Shown in pieces: positions 11,643 to 21,649 of a DNA stretch of 64,000 nucleotides; position 1 is the stretch's first letter, and every line of letters starts with the position of its first letter. Origin of the DNA: Phytophthora colocasiae. Taxonomy: Eukaryota > Oomycota > Peronosporomycetes > Peronosporales > Peronosporaceae. The notes below the pieces were generated by a model. The model did no database searches. It was not told the origin of the DNA and saw only the letters and a program-made list of their open reading frames with translations. Where the stretch lies: the NCBI GenBank assembly GCA_018806915.1, contig JAGKQI010000077.1, positions 124,001-188,000 on the forward strand. Reading direction: 5' to 3'. The position numbers and the translations under genes were made by a program.

Positions 11643-12607
11643 ATGGAGCAAGAAGCATACGCTCACTTGACTCCGAGTCAGCGGGATACGCTTAATAAGC
11701 TTACGTCCTTGCTAGGCTCTGAAGGTATGGCGCACCTCGCGTCTCAAGGGCCGGAGGCCGTCAACGCGCGAGGCATTTGCCTCGTACGAGAACGCTCTCG
11801 TTGAGCACATTCAGGGGGAATGTAAAAGGGGCCGCCTCTGCTCCGAGAGCTAAGCCCGTCACGCCCAGCGTGAAGACCTTTCACGGGCACGAAGGAGAGA
11901 ACCTCCTGTTGTGGACCCGAGAGGTCGAAATGGCCATGGGGACCGCTATGCTCCAGTTGGAAGGCCAACGTATGGCGTTCGCCATCTCTAAGCTTGAAGG
12001 GCGAGCACGAGAATGGGCCTTGACGTCTGGGACGTCGGTAGAAATGGCCTTCCCCACTTGGGGTGAGCTTAAGGCCAAGCTTACGCAAGTGTTTGCTCCG
12101 CCTAACCAGGCGTATCGCGTGCGGTCACGCTTCCTTGCTTGCCGACAGGGCAAGAAGGACCTGGTGGACTATGTCCAAGAGCTGCGCACGCTCATTGCCA
12201 TGGCTGCCGATCCTCTACCTGAGGTGGTTACCGTGACCATCTTCATGGAAGGTTTACGAGCTGGCGTGGCCAGGACGGAGGCATTCCGTCAGAATCCTCG
12301 CACCTTCGAGGACGCTGCCAGCGTGGCATTGAATGCCGAACACAACTTTAAGTTGTCGAGGGTCGGTGCTAACAGCACAGGGTCCGGGGGACCCGAGCCC
12401 ATGGACCTCAGCTATGCTGAAGATGAAGTAGCCGAGCTACGAGCTGCGGTGCAGCGTATGAGCACCCGCCGGTGCTACACGTGTGGTAGGCCCACACATC
12501 TGAGGCCCAACTGCTCTCTGCGCAAAGAGCGCGCCGGCCAGAATCGCCGCAACCCTGCCGCGGGTCCCGCTTTGGGCTCTGCCCAGGGAAACAACGGCTC
12601 CCAGTAG
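11643..12607 (+). pseudogene. Gy-A gag, unit 4
   Basis: ATG at 11643 (MEQEAYAHLTPSQ). An 8-base loss at about 11770 (AACGCGCGAGGCATT) removes part of the ARLEAF stretch and shifts the frame. The main gag domain is open from about 11777, and the C-X2-C-X4-H-X4-C knuckle (about 12474-12515) and the stop at 12605-12607 are intact. Confidence 0.87.
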
Positions 12608-12919
12608 ACGCGGGGCGGTCTACTGGGGAAGAACTGAGTTCTGCGGTGTGTGGGCAAAGCCCACGTAATCCCTGTGGGGCGGCACGTACTCCGCCGAGCG
12701 TAAACCAAGTAATCTCTGAGTGTATCTGACACTGGACCAACTACGGTCATTGATTGTGCAGCGGCACGTACTCCGACCGAGTTGATCGCTGAGTGTCTCT
12801 GACATTGGGCCTGGCGAGGCCACTGTGCGACGGCACGTACTCCGTCGAGTGGAAGTTCGTCGACTATACGACGCCATCGGAAGGCCCTTTGGGCGAGACG
12901 CTCTGCGTCTGAGTCATCC
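12608..12919 (+). other. Gag-pol spacer with protease deleted, unit 4
   Basis: Carries the same protease deletion as the array units, so even the longest element here has no retropepsin. Short hairpins with the loop cacgtact persist. A few bases are missing near 12821 relative to the other units. Confidence 0.82.
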
Positions 12920-14640
12920 GTGTTGTCGAGTACCGACGCACAGGAGGGCTGTGGGCAGCTATACACTCTGTTTGATGGAGTGGAAGGTAGTGCCGAAGGC
13001 AACGTCCTGCTGGACGAGCTGCCGAGTGTTGACAAGCTCCTTGAGCTAGAGGAGATGTCCTTCGCCGCCTTTGGCGATGCCTTGAAGGCTGGCGAACTCG
13101 CCGAGGTAGTCATCGTTCGACCTGAAGAGGAGTTAAACTCATCGTCCCTCGTTGACGAGTCCGTCTTGGATGAGGTCAAGAAGGCGTTGAGCGCCAGGAG
13201 TGGATCGGAGATCCTCAAGAATCCCTCGGATCCCTTCTACTCCTTGCTGAAGGAATATGGAGACGTTGTCTCGAAGGACCACCGAGTGGCCTGCCTCCTG
13301 ACCGAGGCGTTCGTCACGAGATCGACTTAGTCCCCGGAACTAAATACTGCGTGACCCGGCAGTGGCCTCTTCCTAAAGAGCAATGCGATGTCATTGACGC
13401 CTTCTTCCGTGCGAAGCACGCGGCGGGTCTCGTGCGCGAGAGCAAGTCTCCGCACTCCACGCCAACGTTCTTTGTCAGAAAGCCGAATGGCAAGTGGCGT
13501 ATCGTTCACGCTTTTAACAAGCTCAACGCTGCCACGATTCCGGCGCAGACGCCGATTCCTAGGAAGGATGTTCTTCAGAACAACATGGTTGGTTGCACCA
13601 TGTACAGCGCGCTCGACTTAGTCGATGGCTACTATCAGCTGCTCATGCGAGCCAGTGATATTCCGTACAGCGGTGAGCACCCCGAGCGGTATGCTCTGGG
13701 AGTGGCTCGTCATGCCCCAAGGGCTCGAACGCGCCTGCAACGTTCAATCGTCTAGTGACGCAGTTGTTCAGGCCCCTGTGGGCATTCGCACAGACGTATT
13801 TTGACGACGTGTTCGTCCACAGTCGTGCTGAGCACGGAAAGACTGATGTCGAGGTACACGTGGAGCACGTACGAGCTGTGCTCGAGTGCATGCGCACGAA
13901 CAAGCTGTACGCCAACGCGGACAAGTGCGTCTTTGGCGCGGAAGAAATCCTCTTCCTAGGGTGCTTCATTGGGAAGCATGGCCTTCGTGCTGATCTAGCA
14001 AAGGTCAAGGCCATTGTGGACTGGCCGGTTCCCTTGAACCAGAAAGACTTGCGTAAGTGGCTGGGCTTGGCCAACTACTTGCACAAGTACAGCGAGAACT
14101 ACGCTGAGTTGGCTCGGCCACTGTCGGATCTGCTTAAGAAGGATGCCGAATGGGTATGGCGTGCTGTGCACGAGAGTGCGTTCGCTCGTATCAAGGATAG
14201 CCTGCTTCAGGCACCGATACTGGCGTTGTGTGTAGACCCCGATCGTCCGTTTATCGTCGTCTGTGATGCCTCGGACTTTGCCATCGGCAGTGCTTTGCTA
14301 CAAGCGGACGCCGACGGGCGCGAACGCGTCATTGCGTTTGAGTCTCGGCAGCTCAAGGCTGCTGAGAAGAACTATCCAGTTCATGACAAGGAACTACTTG
14401 CAATGAAGTACGCTCTCGTCAAATTCAGGGGATCACCTGCTCGGCTCGCAAGCCGTTCGTGATCTACACAGATCATGCGTCGCTACGCACCGCGACGCAG
14501 TCGCCCCACCTCTCACAGAGGATGGCCCGATGGCTCTCCTTCTTTGCGGAGTATAACCTCGAGGTGAAGTACAAGCCTGGCAGGCAGAACGTCCTCGCTG
14601 ACGCGTTATCACGTCGCCCGGACTATGAGTTATCTCATGT
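12920..14640 (+). pseudogene. Gy-A pol, RT and RNase H (unit 4)
   Basis: Reverse transcriptase followed by RNase H, which would copy element RNA into cDNA in the cytoplasm. Frames: 12920-13330 (pre-RT segment), 13351-13755 (RT fingers and palm, WRIVHAFNKLN), 13755-14462 (YFDDVFVHS catalytic box at residues 15-23, thumb, RNase H starting VVCDASDFAIG), and 14459 onwards (YTDHASLRT, ADALSRRPDYEL). There are three frameshifts: about 13285, about 13725 (GTC lost from GGGCTGTCG) and about 14440. RNase H keeps its DAS, E (HDKELLAMKY) and TDH motifs. This is the only array unit that continues past the RNase H end. Confidence 0.88.
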
Positions 14641-15496
14641 CACCTCGGTGACGTCGTCCGTGACGGACATGGTTCGAGCAGCGTACGCTCAGGACGACTC
14701 TTGTGTCGCGCTGCTTCAAGCTCTAGGGAGCGATGAGTTTAAGGACTCTAAGGTGACTCTGTCACGACGCCTAAAGGCGAGACTCCAACGCTATAGCCTG
14801 GAAGGCGGTCTGCTGTACTACAGCACGGGTCAGGATGACCCACCACGTGTGGTGGTTCCTCACAATGAGGACCTGAAGTATCGCATCCTCTATGAGGCCC
14901 ACGACACGCCCACAAGCGGCCACCTCGGTCGCGAGAAGACCTACGGCTCGGTGAGCTCCATGTACTGGTGGCCGAAGATGTACAAGTGGGTCAGCACATA
15001 TGTGCACACGTGCGAGACGTGTCAGCGGGTTAAACCCTCACCGCACGCGGCAGCGCCTTTGGCGAGCTTGCCTGCACCCTCTGGGTGTTGGCAGCCCATG
15101 AGTATGGACTTTGTGTTTGGCCTGCCGAAGGATTCGGCAGGCAACACGGGCGTTGTGGTCTTTGTTGACCGTCTGAGCAAGATGGCTCACCTAGCGGCTG
15201 TGCCGGACACCGTCGATGGCGCTGGTACAGCGACGATCTTTATCGATCGGGTCTTCCGCCAGCATGGGCTGCCAGAGACCATTGTCTCGGATCGAGACCC
15301 TCGTTTCACGGGTCACTTCTGGACGTCCGTCTTTAAAGTGCTTGGCACTCGACTGGACATGTCCACGACGGATCATCCGCAGACGACGGTCAGACTGAAC
15401 GCGTCAATCGCGTTTTGGAGGACATCCTCCGCAGCATATGCGCTGAAACGCCGAAGCGTTGGAGCGCTATGCTCCCTCTCGTTGAGTTCTCAATGA
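14459..15496 (+). pseudogene. Gy-A integrase (N-terminal and catalytic part)
   Basis: Integrase that would insert cDNA into chromosomes. After the RNase H C-terminus there is an HHCC zinc site (HDTPTSGHLGREKTYG and CETCQRV, about 14902-15030) and the catalytic core with the first two acidic residues (MSMDFVFGL, VSDRDPRF). Just before the third (the Glu of the TERVNR-type motif, near 15390), lost bases shift the frame to HPQTTVRLNAS, so the catalytic Glu is not read in this frame. The intact form of this motif is visible in Gy-C at about 51095. Confidence 0.88.
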
Positions 15497-16590
15497 ACAA
15501 TGCGGTGCATGCCTCGACAGGCTTCACCCCGTTCTACGTGAACGGCCTTGCGCATCCGCGCGTCCCGCTCACTCCGCCACGCGGTGGCCTTGGGCTTGGT
15601 GGGGGAGAGGCTGTGCCGTCGCTCGACTCCGAGCTTGCTGATATCAGCCCTTCTGCTGTGCGTAAACAAGTCGATGACTTCCTCTCGGTGAGATTGAGCG
15701 TATTACGCCGTGTGCGTGACGCGATGGCTGACAGCCAAGACGTTCAGAAGGAACAAGCTGATGCAAAAGGTAGAGGCAATGTGTGGGAATTTAAGGTCGG
15801 TGACCAAGTTTTATTAAACGCTAAGAACCTACCTACACATGCAGTGTCGAGTGTCTTTAAGACGAAATTGCGTCCGCGCTTCATCGGACCGTTTACGGTC
15901 GTGGCCAAGAAGGGTCTGGCATACACGCTTGACTTACCAAAGCGGATGCGAACACAGCGTGTGTTCTACGTCGGCTTGCCTAAGCCATATCGGGACCCCG
16001 CGGGGGTGAGTGCGGAGGCGCTGGCGCCGACGGCACACGCCCAGGCTGCGTCATCTGCAGCAGCAACGTCACCTGACCCCGCAGCTCAGCGAGCTGAAGC
16101 TCCTGCTGATGCAGGCGAGCGGTCAGAGACTGAAGCCCTTCGAGCCAAGCCACTCGGCTCTCGATCTCCTCCATGTCGTGACCGAGACGGGCATGCGAAT
16201 GCCAATTTTTCCCTTGAAGGGACTGAGTCTGACTCTGGAGAGTATCGATCGAGCGATCGAGTTGATACCAGGCGCGCTGCGACAGATAACGCTCGTCACA
16301 CTCATCGAGTATTGCGCTCCGCAGCGAATCGGCCTCCTCCACCGTTGCTCGACGAGCAGGGGACTCCCCATTACCACGTGGAGCGCCTGATGGCACGGCG
16401 TCACCACCGTAGTCAAAACCAGTATCTGGTGAAGTGGCGTGGGTATCCTCATTCCCAAAACTCGTGGGAGTTTGAAGGGCCCCTGAGGCAGGACTGCCCT
16501 GACGTCGTGGACGCTTTTGATCGCGAAGATCGGAGGCGCCCGAAGGGCTCGAGGTCGACCACTCGGTCGACACCCGCTTCTCACCACTAG
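15415..16590 (+). pseudogene. Gy-A integrase C-terminal part with chromodomain
   Basis: Open frame that follows the frameshift at about 15390. It holds the end of the integrase core (NNAVHASTGFTPFYVNG), the C-terminal DNA-binding fold (FKVGDQVLLNAKNLP to PFTVVAKKGLAYTLDLP, about 15790-15950), a low-complexity linker (15990-16350), then a chromodomain (HYHVERLMARR, QYLVKWRGYPHSQNSWE, about 16373-16500). Chromodomains in this place are typical of chromoviruses and steer integration to marked chromatin. The linker and chromodomain overlap the antisense ORF at 15980-17614. The stop is at 16588-16590. Confidence 0.87.
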
Positions 16591-17614
16591 TGTGAGAAGC
16601 TGACGGACTAGCAGCCGAGCTCAGGCTCTGGTCCGTGGCTGGCATAGCCAGTGAGTTCCCTTCGGAGACTAGAGGAGCGTCCTGCGAAGCAGGGATAGTG
16701 GCTTGAGAGACGGGAGCCACCGCCGTCGTGTGACGAGGAAAGCGGCCGGGCCGCACGCGTAGCTCCGCGTACTGGAAGAGCAGACCTCGAGCGAGGCGGA
16801 CGTCCACCTCGGAAGAGCTCTCCATGAGCCGATCGAACGACGCGAGCTTCCGTGAAACCTCGGCCCAGGTGGCCACATGGACCATGTAGTCCCGGGTAGT
16901 CTCTACCGTTTGGAGAAGGAGTGGATAAGTCCTCATCTGAGGTACAGACTCCCGTCGCCGTTGCTTATCTAAGCGTTGCCGATACTCGGCGAGTGTGCAC
17001 ACCTGCGGGGTCAGGAAACGCTCATGGAGCCCTTGCCGGTGCTGAGTCTCAGTCACCGTGCGAGGTGGTGCGCCTATGGCGTAACCGTGCAGGTTTGGCT
17101 GTGCCATCAATTGCTTCACCTGCTCGGCAGGGTCACGAGGCTCGAAGCCGTAGTCGCGTCGCGACGAAGTCCCCACGATGTCCCGTTGGACTGGCCGACG
17201 TGACTCTGAAGCACCGCTCATAGAGGCCTCCTGCGCCTCATCCAGTGGGTTGGTGATCGCTTCCTCGACGCCCCTGATCGACTCTGGCTCATCGCGAGCA
17301 GGAAGTGGTGGTGCGTTGCGCAACGCGTTGAGCACGAGGCTCGAAGGTCCCTCTGGGAATGGATTGGGCTGACGCAGCTGCCGAGGAATTGAGTACCGAC
17401 GCGGATCACGTGGAGAGCGCAGCTCAGACCGAGTCGTCCGAGAGCTCGTAGGAGCAGGAGACGCAGGGGCATCGCCCAGTTCGGACTCCTCGTAGTCCAC
17501 TTCGACCTCGCCTTCCTCCGTAGGAGAGCGACCTGGGTCGTGCGTCGGCGACGCTGTCGTGTACTCGAAGGGTGAGCCACCGCTACCACTTGACGTCGGG
17601 CTGGCCTTGAACAT
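15980..17614 (-). CDS. Antisense ORF of Gy-A (544 codons from first ATG)
   Basis: Long ORF on the strand opposite to pol, lying between the integrase region and the 3' LTR. The frame is open upstream to 17902, inside the LTR; the first ATG is at 17614 (MFKASPTSSGSGG). The N-terminal third is Ser/Pro-rich and acidic (FEYTTASPT, EGEVEVDYEESELGDA). The middle is a possible folded part (EQVKQLMAQPNLHGYAI to RGLLFQYAELRV). The C-terminal part is predicted by eye to be coiled coil (DSLRSAILDECDERYLSQ to LAELRGQVTLLLQ), ending in a Pro-rich tail. It overlaps pol by 611 bases with first codon positions facing each other. No signal peptide or membrane segment, so it is not an env. A second copy at 63341 differs by an 81-bp in-frame segment. 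Function unknown. Confidence 0.6.
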   Translation of the reverse strand: MFKASPTSSGSGGSPFEYTTASPTHDPGRSPTEEGEVEVDYEESELGDAPASPAPTSSRTTRSELRSPRDPRRYSIPRQLRQPNPFPEGPSSLVLNALRNAPPLPARDEPESIRGVEEAITNPLDEAQEASMSGASESRRPVQRDIVGTSSRRDYGFEPRDPAEQVKQLMAQPNLHGYAIGAPPRTVTETQHRQGLHERFLTPQVCTLAEYRQRLDKQRRRESVPQMRTYPLLLQTVETTRDYMVHVATWAEVSRKLASFDRLMESSSEVDVRLARGLLFQYAELRVRPGRFPRHTTAVAPVSQATIPASQDAPLVSEGNSLAMPATDQSLSSAASPSASHTSGEKRVSTEWSTSSPSGASDLRDQKRPRRQGSPASGALQTPTSFGNEDTHATSPDTGFDYGGDAVPSGAPRGNGESPARRATVEEADSLRSAILDECDERYLSQRAWYQLDRSIDTLQSQTQSLQGKNWHSHARLGHDMEEIESRVAWLEGLQSLTARLHQQELQLAELRGQVTLLLQMTQPGRVPSAPAPPHSPPRGPDMA

Positions 17615-17812
17615 CGCTCCGTAGCGAAGGCGAGACGCCGCGAAATACTCCGAAACGGAGAGCGTGAGAGGAGCCGAGGGCTCAGACCGGAAAGCGCTGA
17701 AGCGCTGAGGCGTCGCGCACTCTCGTTGAGAGATTTCTTTTATCGGAAAGTTGCCGGTGACAGGCCTTGACAAGGCAGTTATGTCTGCAGTTGTAGATAC
17801 TCCGTATCCACG

Positions 17813-17828
17813 GTTTGGTGGGGGAGGG
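17813..17828 (+). other. Polypurine tract before the Gy-A 3' LTR
   Basis: GGTTTGGTGGGGGAGGG lies directly before the LTR TG at 17829, the normal place for the plus-strand primer. Its reverse complement sits next to the LTR at 62634-63045. Confidence 0.8.
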
Positions 17829-18240
17829 TGTAACGGGGTTACACGGCGCTGTGCGCCTTTGCTACAGTTGGTGTGGTATACACCATCCAGGTCACAAGTC
17901 ACAGATCTGTGTACGACACATAGTGTTTCTCACACGTCACATATGTAGCCAGTTGCTGGCAGTTAGCTCAGAGCCACTCATTGCATTTGATTAGGATTTA
18001 GTATGTTAGATACTAAATCCGTTACATTCAGGATTAGGGCAATAAAATAAATAAAAATCAGTTTGCATTTTACATAATTAGTGTTAGTTCCTTTGTTATA
18101 GGGACACTGATTGTGTGAGTCCCGTATTTAGTGGACAACTTGGTTCTTGTATAGAACCGAAGGCTAGTGCCTTGCAAGCAGGACTCTACGAGTCAACTAA
18201 ACTTCCTCTGTGCCGTGTACACCTACGCAGCCCCGCTGCA
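17829..18240 (+). repeat. Gy-A' LTR, subtype A' (3' LTR of unit 4)
   Basis: 412 bp, TGTAACGGGGTTACAC...CCCCGCTGCA. The palindrome GGATTTAGTAT-5 nt-ATACTAAATCC is at 17994-18020. U3 differs from the array LTRs but is close to the LTRs at 21194 and 62634 (the latter also 412 bp). The element ends here: beyond it the sequence is copia. Confidence 0.92.
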
Positions 18241-18494
18241 TGGCGTAGTTCTCGCCGTTGAACTTGTCGATGGAGATCTTGGTATCTTGGACAGATGACA
18301 TGGTACTTGGGCTCATAACCTGAAGAAGGTCGTAGTAGAGGCTGTCTTGCGAGGGGAGGACTGCCGTAGCTTGGGGTGAGGAGGCCGAGGTGTGGGAAGT
18401 CAGTTGAGGTGTAGAATGGAAATTTAGAAGTGATTTATTGATACGAGCTTCTCTACCTGGCCTGCATCCAATCATTTGGTGCATCCAGTCAACA
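18241..18494 (-). mobile_element. Co-1: 5' end of a copia element (LTR, PBS, gag start)
   Basis: Read on the minus strand: a ~174-bp LTR (18494-18321, TGTTGACTGG...CCTTCTTCA), a primer-binding site at 18320-18306 (GGTTATGAGCCCAAG) and the gag ATG at 18301 (MSSVQDTKISIDKFNGENYA). Gag is cut after about 20 codons by the Gy-A' LTR. The site pairs with the anticodon arm of an initiator-Met tRNA (CAT anticodon inside), as in half-tRNA-primed copia elements. The left end of the LTR is set by the TG/CA rule and could be off by a few bases. Confidence 0.75.
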
Positions 18495-18559
18495 ACACTC
18501 TGTACTCGTCCAATCATCCTACTCGTCTAATCATCGGTGGCGTAAACATCCTACCGTAA

Positions 18560-20301
18560 TCATCGCGGGATCGTATTGGATCACCTGCAACACAGCGCCA
18601 GTCAGAAGCGATGGACTAGTAATTCCATCGCAGATGCTGATAGGAAAGGTGCATCCCAGAGACGAAAAGGTCGTCGTACGCATGACAAGAAGCGTACAAA
18701 AGTCAAACTTGCTGAGGCAACTAGACGCACGGGTCTTTCTGGAGAACCACAAACTCGAACGGCTTGAGGACTACGATGTGTACTCATCATTCAAGGCACT
18801 GCACGCAGATCACCGCGGTAACTACGTGAGAGTGACATCAAGATACCTAAGAACTACAGGCAAGCGATGCGTTTTCCAAGCAGGCTAAGTTTTGGCGCGA
18901 AGCTATGGACGTAGAGATGACTGTACTGAAAGCCAAGGGTGTACTACGGCAGATTTCACGCACAGAATTACCCAGTGGCCAGCAGACCATTAAGACCATG
19001 TGGGTCTTTGATGTGAAGACAGATCACCTTGGATACATTGTGAGGTACCGACCACGCGTTGTTGACAGCGGCGACAAGCAGCAATTTGGCATCGACTTCA
19101 CGGACACGTTTTCTACTGTGGCACGCATGACATTCTGGACGGTTGTTGCTGTGTGTATCATGTTGAACTTAGCAATCTAACGCTTTGTACGGGCGTCAGT
19201 CCGGCAGAGAATGGAACAGTGAGGTGAATCGCTGGTTCCTGGACCACAGTTTCAAGCAGTGTGAGACTGAGCCGTGCTTTTATTTCTATGATAAAGACGG
19301 CGAATTCGCTATCGTACTTCTGTACGTTGATGATATTTTGTGCGCGACGAACAATGTTGAGTTCAAGAAGAGGATGTTTGAGCAGCTTGACAACGACTAC
19401 GGTCTCAAGGACCAAGGTCTTCTCAACACATATCCGTCGTGCAAGTGGGGCAGAATGCAGATTCAATCAAGATTCATCGGACTAAGTACTGCGAAGATAT
19501 TATCGAGTAGTTCAGTTTTGTAGACGCTCACCCAAGCAGAATTCCCATGGAGACAAACATGTGTTCGACAGTGAAAGACGATGAGGTGGATCGACGCAAG
19601 GAGAAGCGTGCAAACGGCAAGAAGTTCCCGTACCGTGAACTTGTCGGATACCTCATGTACTTCACGAACTGTACCCGGCCGGACCTCGCGTTCTCCGTTG
19701 GACAGCTCAGTCGATACGTCCAAAACCCAACACAGCAGCACATTGGTGCGGCCAAGAGAGTGCTTAGATACCTTGTCGGTACCAAGACGCAAGGAATTGT
19801 GTACACTCGAAACAAGTCAGCCGAGAAGAAGCCAGAGTTGATTATTGATGGATATTATGACTCTTGGGAAATGATCCGGATACAAGCAAGAGTGTTACAG
19901 GCTTTGTGCACTGCATGGTAGGCGGCGCAGTTTCGTGGGAATCAAGACGCCAGACTGTTGTGGCGCAATCGATCGCAGAGGCCGAGGCATGCATGGAAGG
20001 CCAAGCGCTACGCAACATGCTAATCCAAGTGTTCCCAGACTTGGTGACCAAAGTGAGAATGAGAATTGACAACCAGGCGGCCTACGTGATGGTTACCAAC
20101 CCAACCTATAGTCGCAGGACGTGACACATCGAACTTCGTTGGCACTACGTACGTGAACAAGTGGCGAATAAGACTGTGGACTTGTGGAAGGTCAAGACTG
20201 ACGTGAACCCTTCCGATCTTATGACGAAGCCACTGCCCGGCGATAGGCTCGAAGCATTGAGTGCGATGATCGTTTTATCTAAGCAGCATCTTCCTCAGTG
20301 A
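18560..20301 (+). pseudogene. Co-2: copia pol fragment, RT and RNase H
   Basis: Ty1/copia reverse transcriptase and RNase H in several frames. RT begins at about 18840 (IPKNYRQAMR; WREAMDVEMTVLKAKG; ARMTFWTVVAVC). An internal loss at about 19180 joins this to LYGRQSGREWN, removing the segment with the first catalytic Asp. The YVDD box (LLYVDDILCATN) is at about 19320-19360, followed by RELVGYLMYFTNCTRPDLAF (about 19625). RNase H has VAQSIAEAEACMEGQ and RIDNQAAYVM, interrupted by a frameshift near 19865 and a TGA at 20122-20124. The end is near 20301 (KPLPGDRLEAL). A dead copy. Confidence 0.85.
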
Positions 20302-20314
20302 CGAGATTCACTTC

Positions 20315-20950
20315 GGAGGAGGGCGTGTTGGAAACTGTCGTCTGGAGGGGAAATCAGAAAGTGAATTTAACGAATTAGAGAGCCGAACTACGGATGGGCT
20401 TGCCTAGTGTCATCAGTTGCCTGACCGTGCTGACTTGACCCCGTGCCTCGCAGCACCGACACTTTCCCGCGAGTCAGGACTGGGGATTCAGCAGCACCAG
20501 CCAAATCTCAGCCCGATGGCTTTCGAACGTAACCCGTCCAAGGGCTTTCGTAAATCCAGCAGCTAGCATGCTGCCAGTCGGGCAGTAGACAAGCTCGACT
20601 TCTTGCTCGTGTGGTGAAGCGCGGATAAGAATCCGAGAAAGGCAACGTCGGTCTCAGAGAAGAGCCGGATCGAGCGACAGGGACCGCTGGCGAGTTAAGA
20701 TATCAGGCTAATGACCCCAGATCAAGGGTGAGACAAATGGTGGATGGTTCCGGAACCCAAGTCTCTGACGGAGTGAAGGGCGAAGAACGATCAAGATCCC
20801 TTAGATCAAGAACTGTCGAGATCGCGAAAGGGACGAGGAGATCCGGAACGGCAATCACCCAAGTCTCTCTGACGGAGTGAAGGGTAAAGAACGATCAAGA
20901 TCCCTTAGGCGTTGTCGTTTGCACTCCCAGTGAACACTGTGGCCATGCGC
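20315..20950 (+). repeat. Co-2 polypurine tract and 3' LTR (right end uncertain)
   Basis: CGGAGGAGGG at 20315-20324 is followed by TGTTGGAAACTG from 20326, the usual start of a copia LTR. I could not fix the right end; no second copy is present for comparison. The interval is non-coding and contains an internal direct repeat (next entry). Confidence 0.55.
20755..20908 (+). repeat. Two ~52-bp direct repeats inside the Co-2 LTR
   Basis: ACCCAAGTCTCTGACGGAGTG...AAGATCCCTTAG at about 20755-20809 recurs at 20858-20908 with a CT insertion and one substitution, at a period of about 102 bases. Confidence 0.8.
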
Positions 20951-21193
20951 TTGAAGAAGTACACCGGTGACGGATTTTCTTCCTTCTGTTTCATTTACCT
21001 AGTCAGTGTCGGTGAATAGTCGAAGTGGCGGCGCATTTTCATCGCGGGCATCGAAGTCCAGTGGATTTAGTTGACGAGACGTAACGTAATATCCTTTTGA
21101 TACCATGACAGTGATTCACACTCGGTTTGCTTGCCTGTGTCGCTACTTGGTTCACGGTGAACGCAATATCCGGGCGAGTCACTCGACTGAGAT
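20951..21193. other. Unassigned interval between Co-2 LTR and Gy-A'
   Basis: No ORF or repeat boundary that I can support. It is probably the rest of the copia LTR or its flank. Confidence 0.4.
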
Positions 21194-21592
21194 TGTAACA
21201 GGGTTACACGGCACTGCGCGCCTTGGCTGCATTTGTTGGTAGACGGCAAGGACACACGTCGATCTGTGTGTGACACATCGTATCTCACATGTCACATGTA
21301 CCCATGTGAGAGCAGTTGGGTAAGAGCCACACATTGCATTTTGATTAGGATTTACTTTGTTAGATACTAAATCCGTTACATTTAGGATTAGGGCAATAAA
21401 AGTCCATACAATTCTGTTTGCATTTACATAATTAGTGTCAGTTCCTTATTATTGGGACACTGATTCTGTGGGTCCCGTATTAGTGGACTACTGGGTTCTT
21501 GTAATAAACCGAAGGCTAATGCCTTACAAGCAGGACTCTACGAGTCAACTAAACTTCCTCTGTGCGGTGCACACCTACGCAGCCCCGCTGCA
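21194..21592 (+). repeat. Gy-A' LTR (5' LTR of a second element)
   Basis: 399 bp, TGTAACAGGGTTACAC...CCCCGCTGCA. It is closest to the 17829 subtype, with U3 diverged. The inner palindrome is damaged (GGATTTACTTTG against ATACTAAATCC). The primer-binding site is at 21595-21611. Confidence 0.9.
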
Positions 21593-21649
21593 TCTGGTAG
21601 CACTTGTAGTCAATCCAACTCCTGAGTTGAAGACTGTTTCTCTGTGAGA

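Noticed and set aside
21096..21110. TTTTGATACCATGA, the reverse of a TGGTATCA primer-binding site
   Set aside because: Only eight bases match, no LTR end in the right place, and the copia elements here use a different site.
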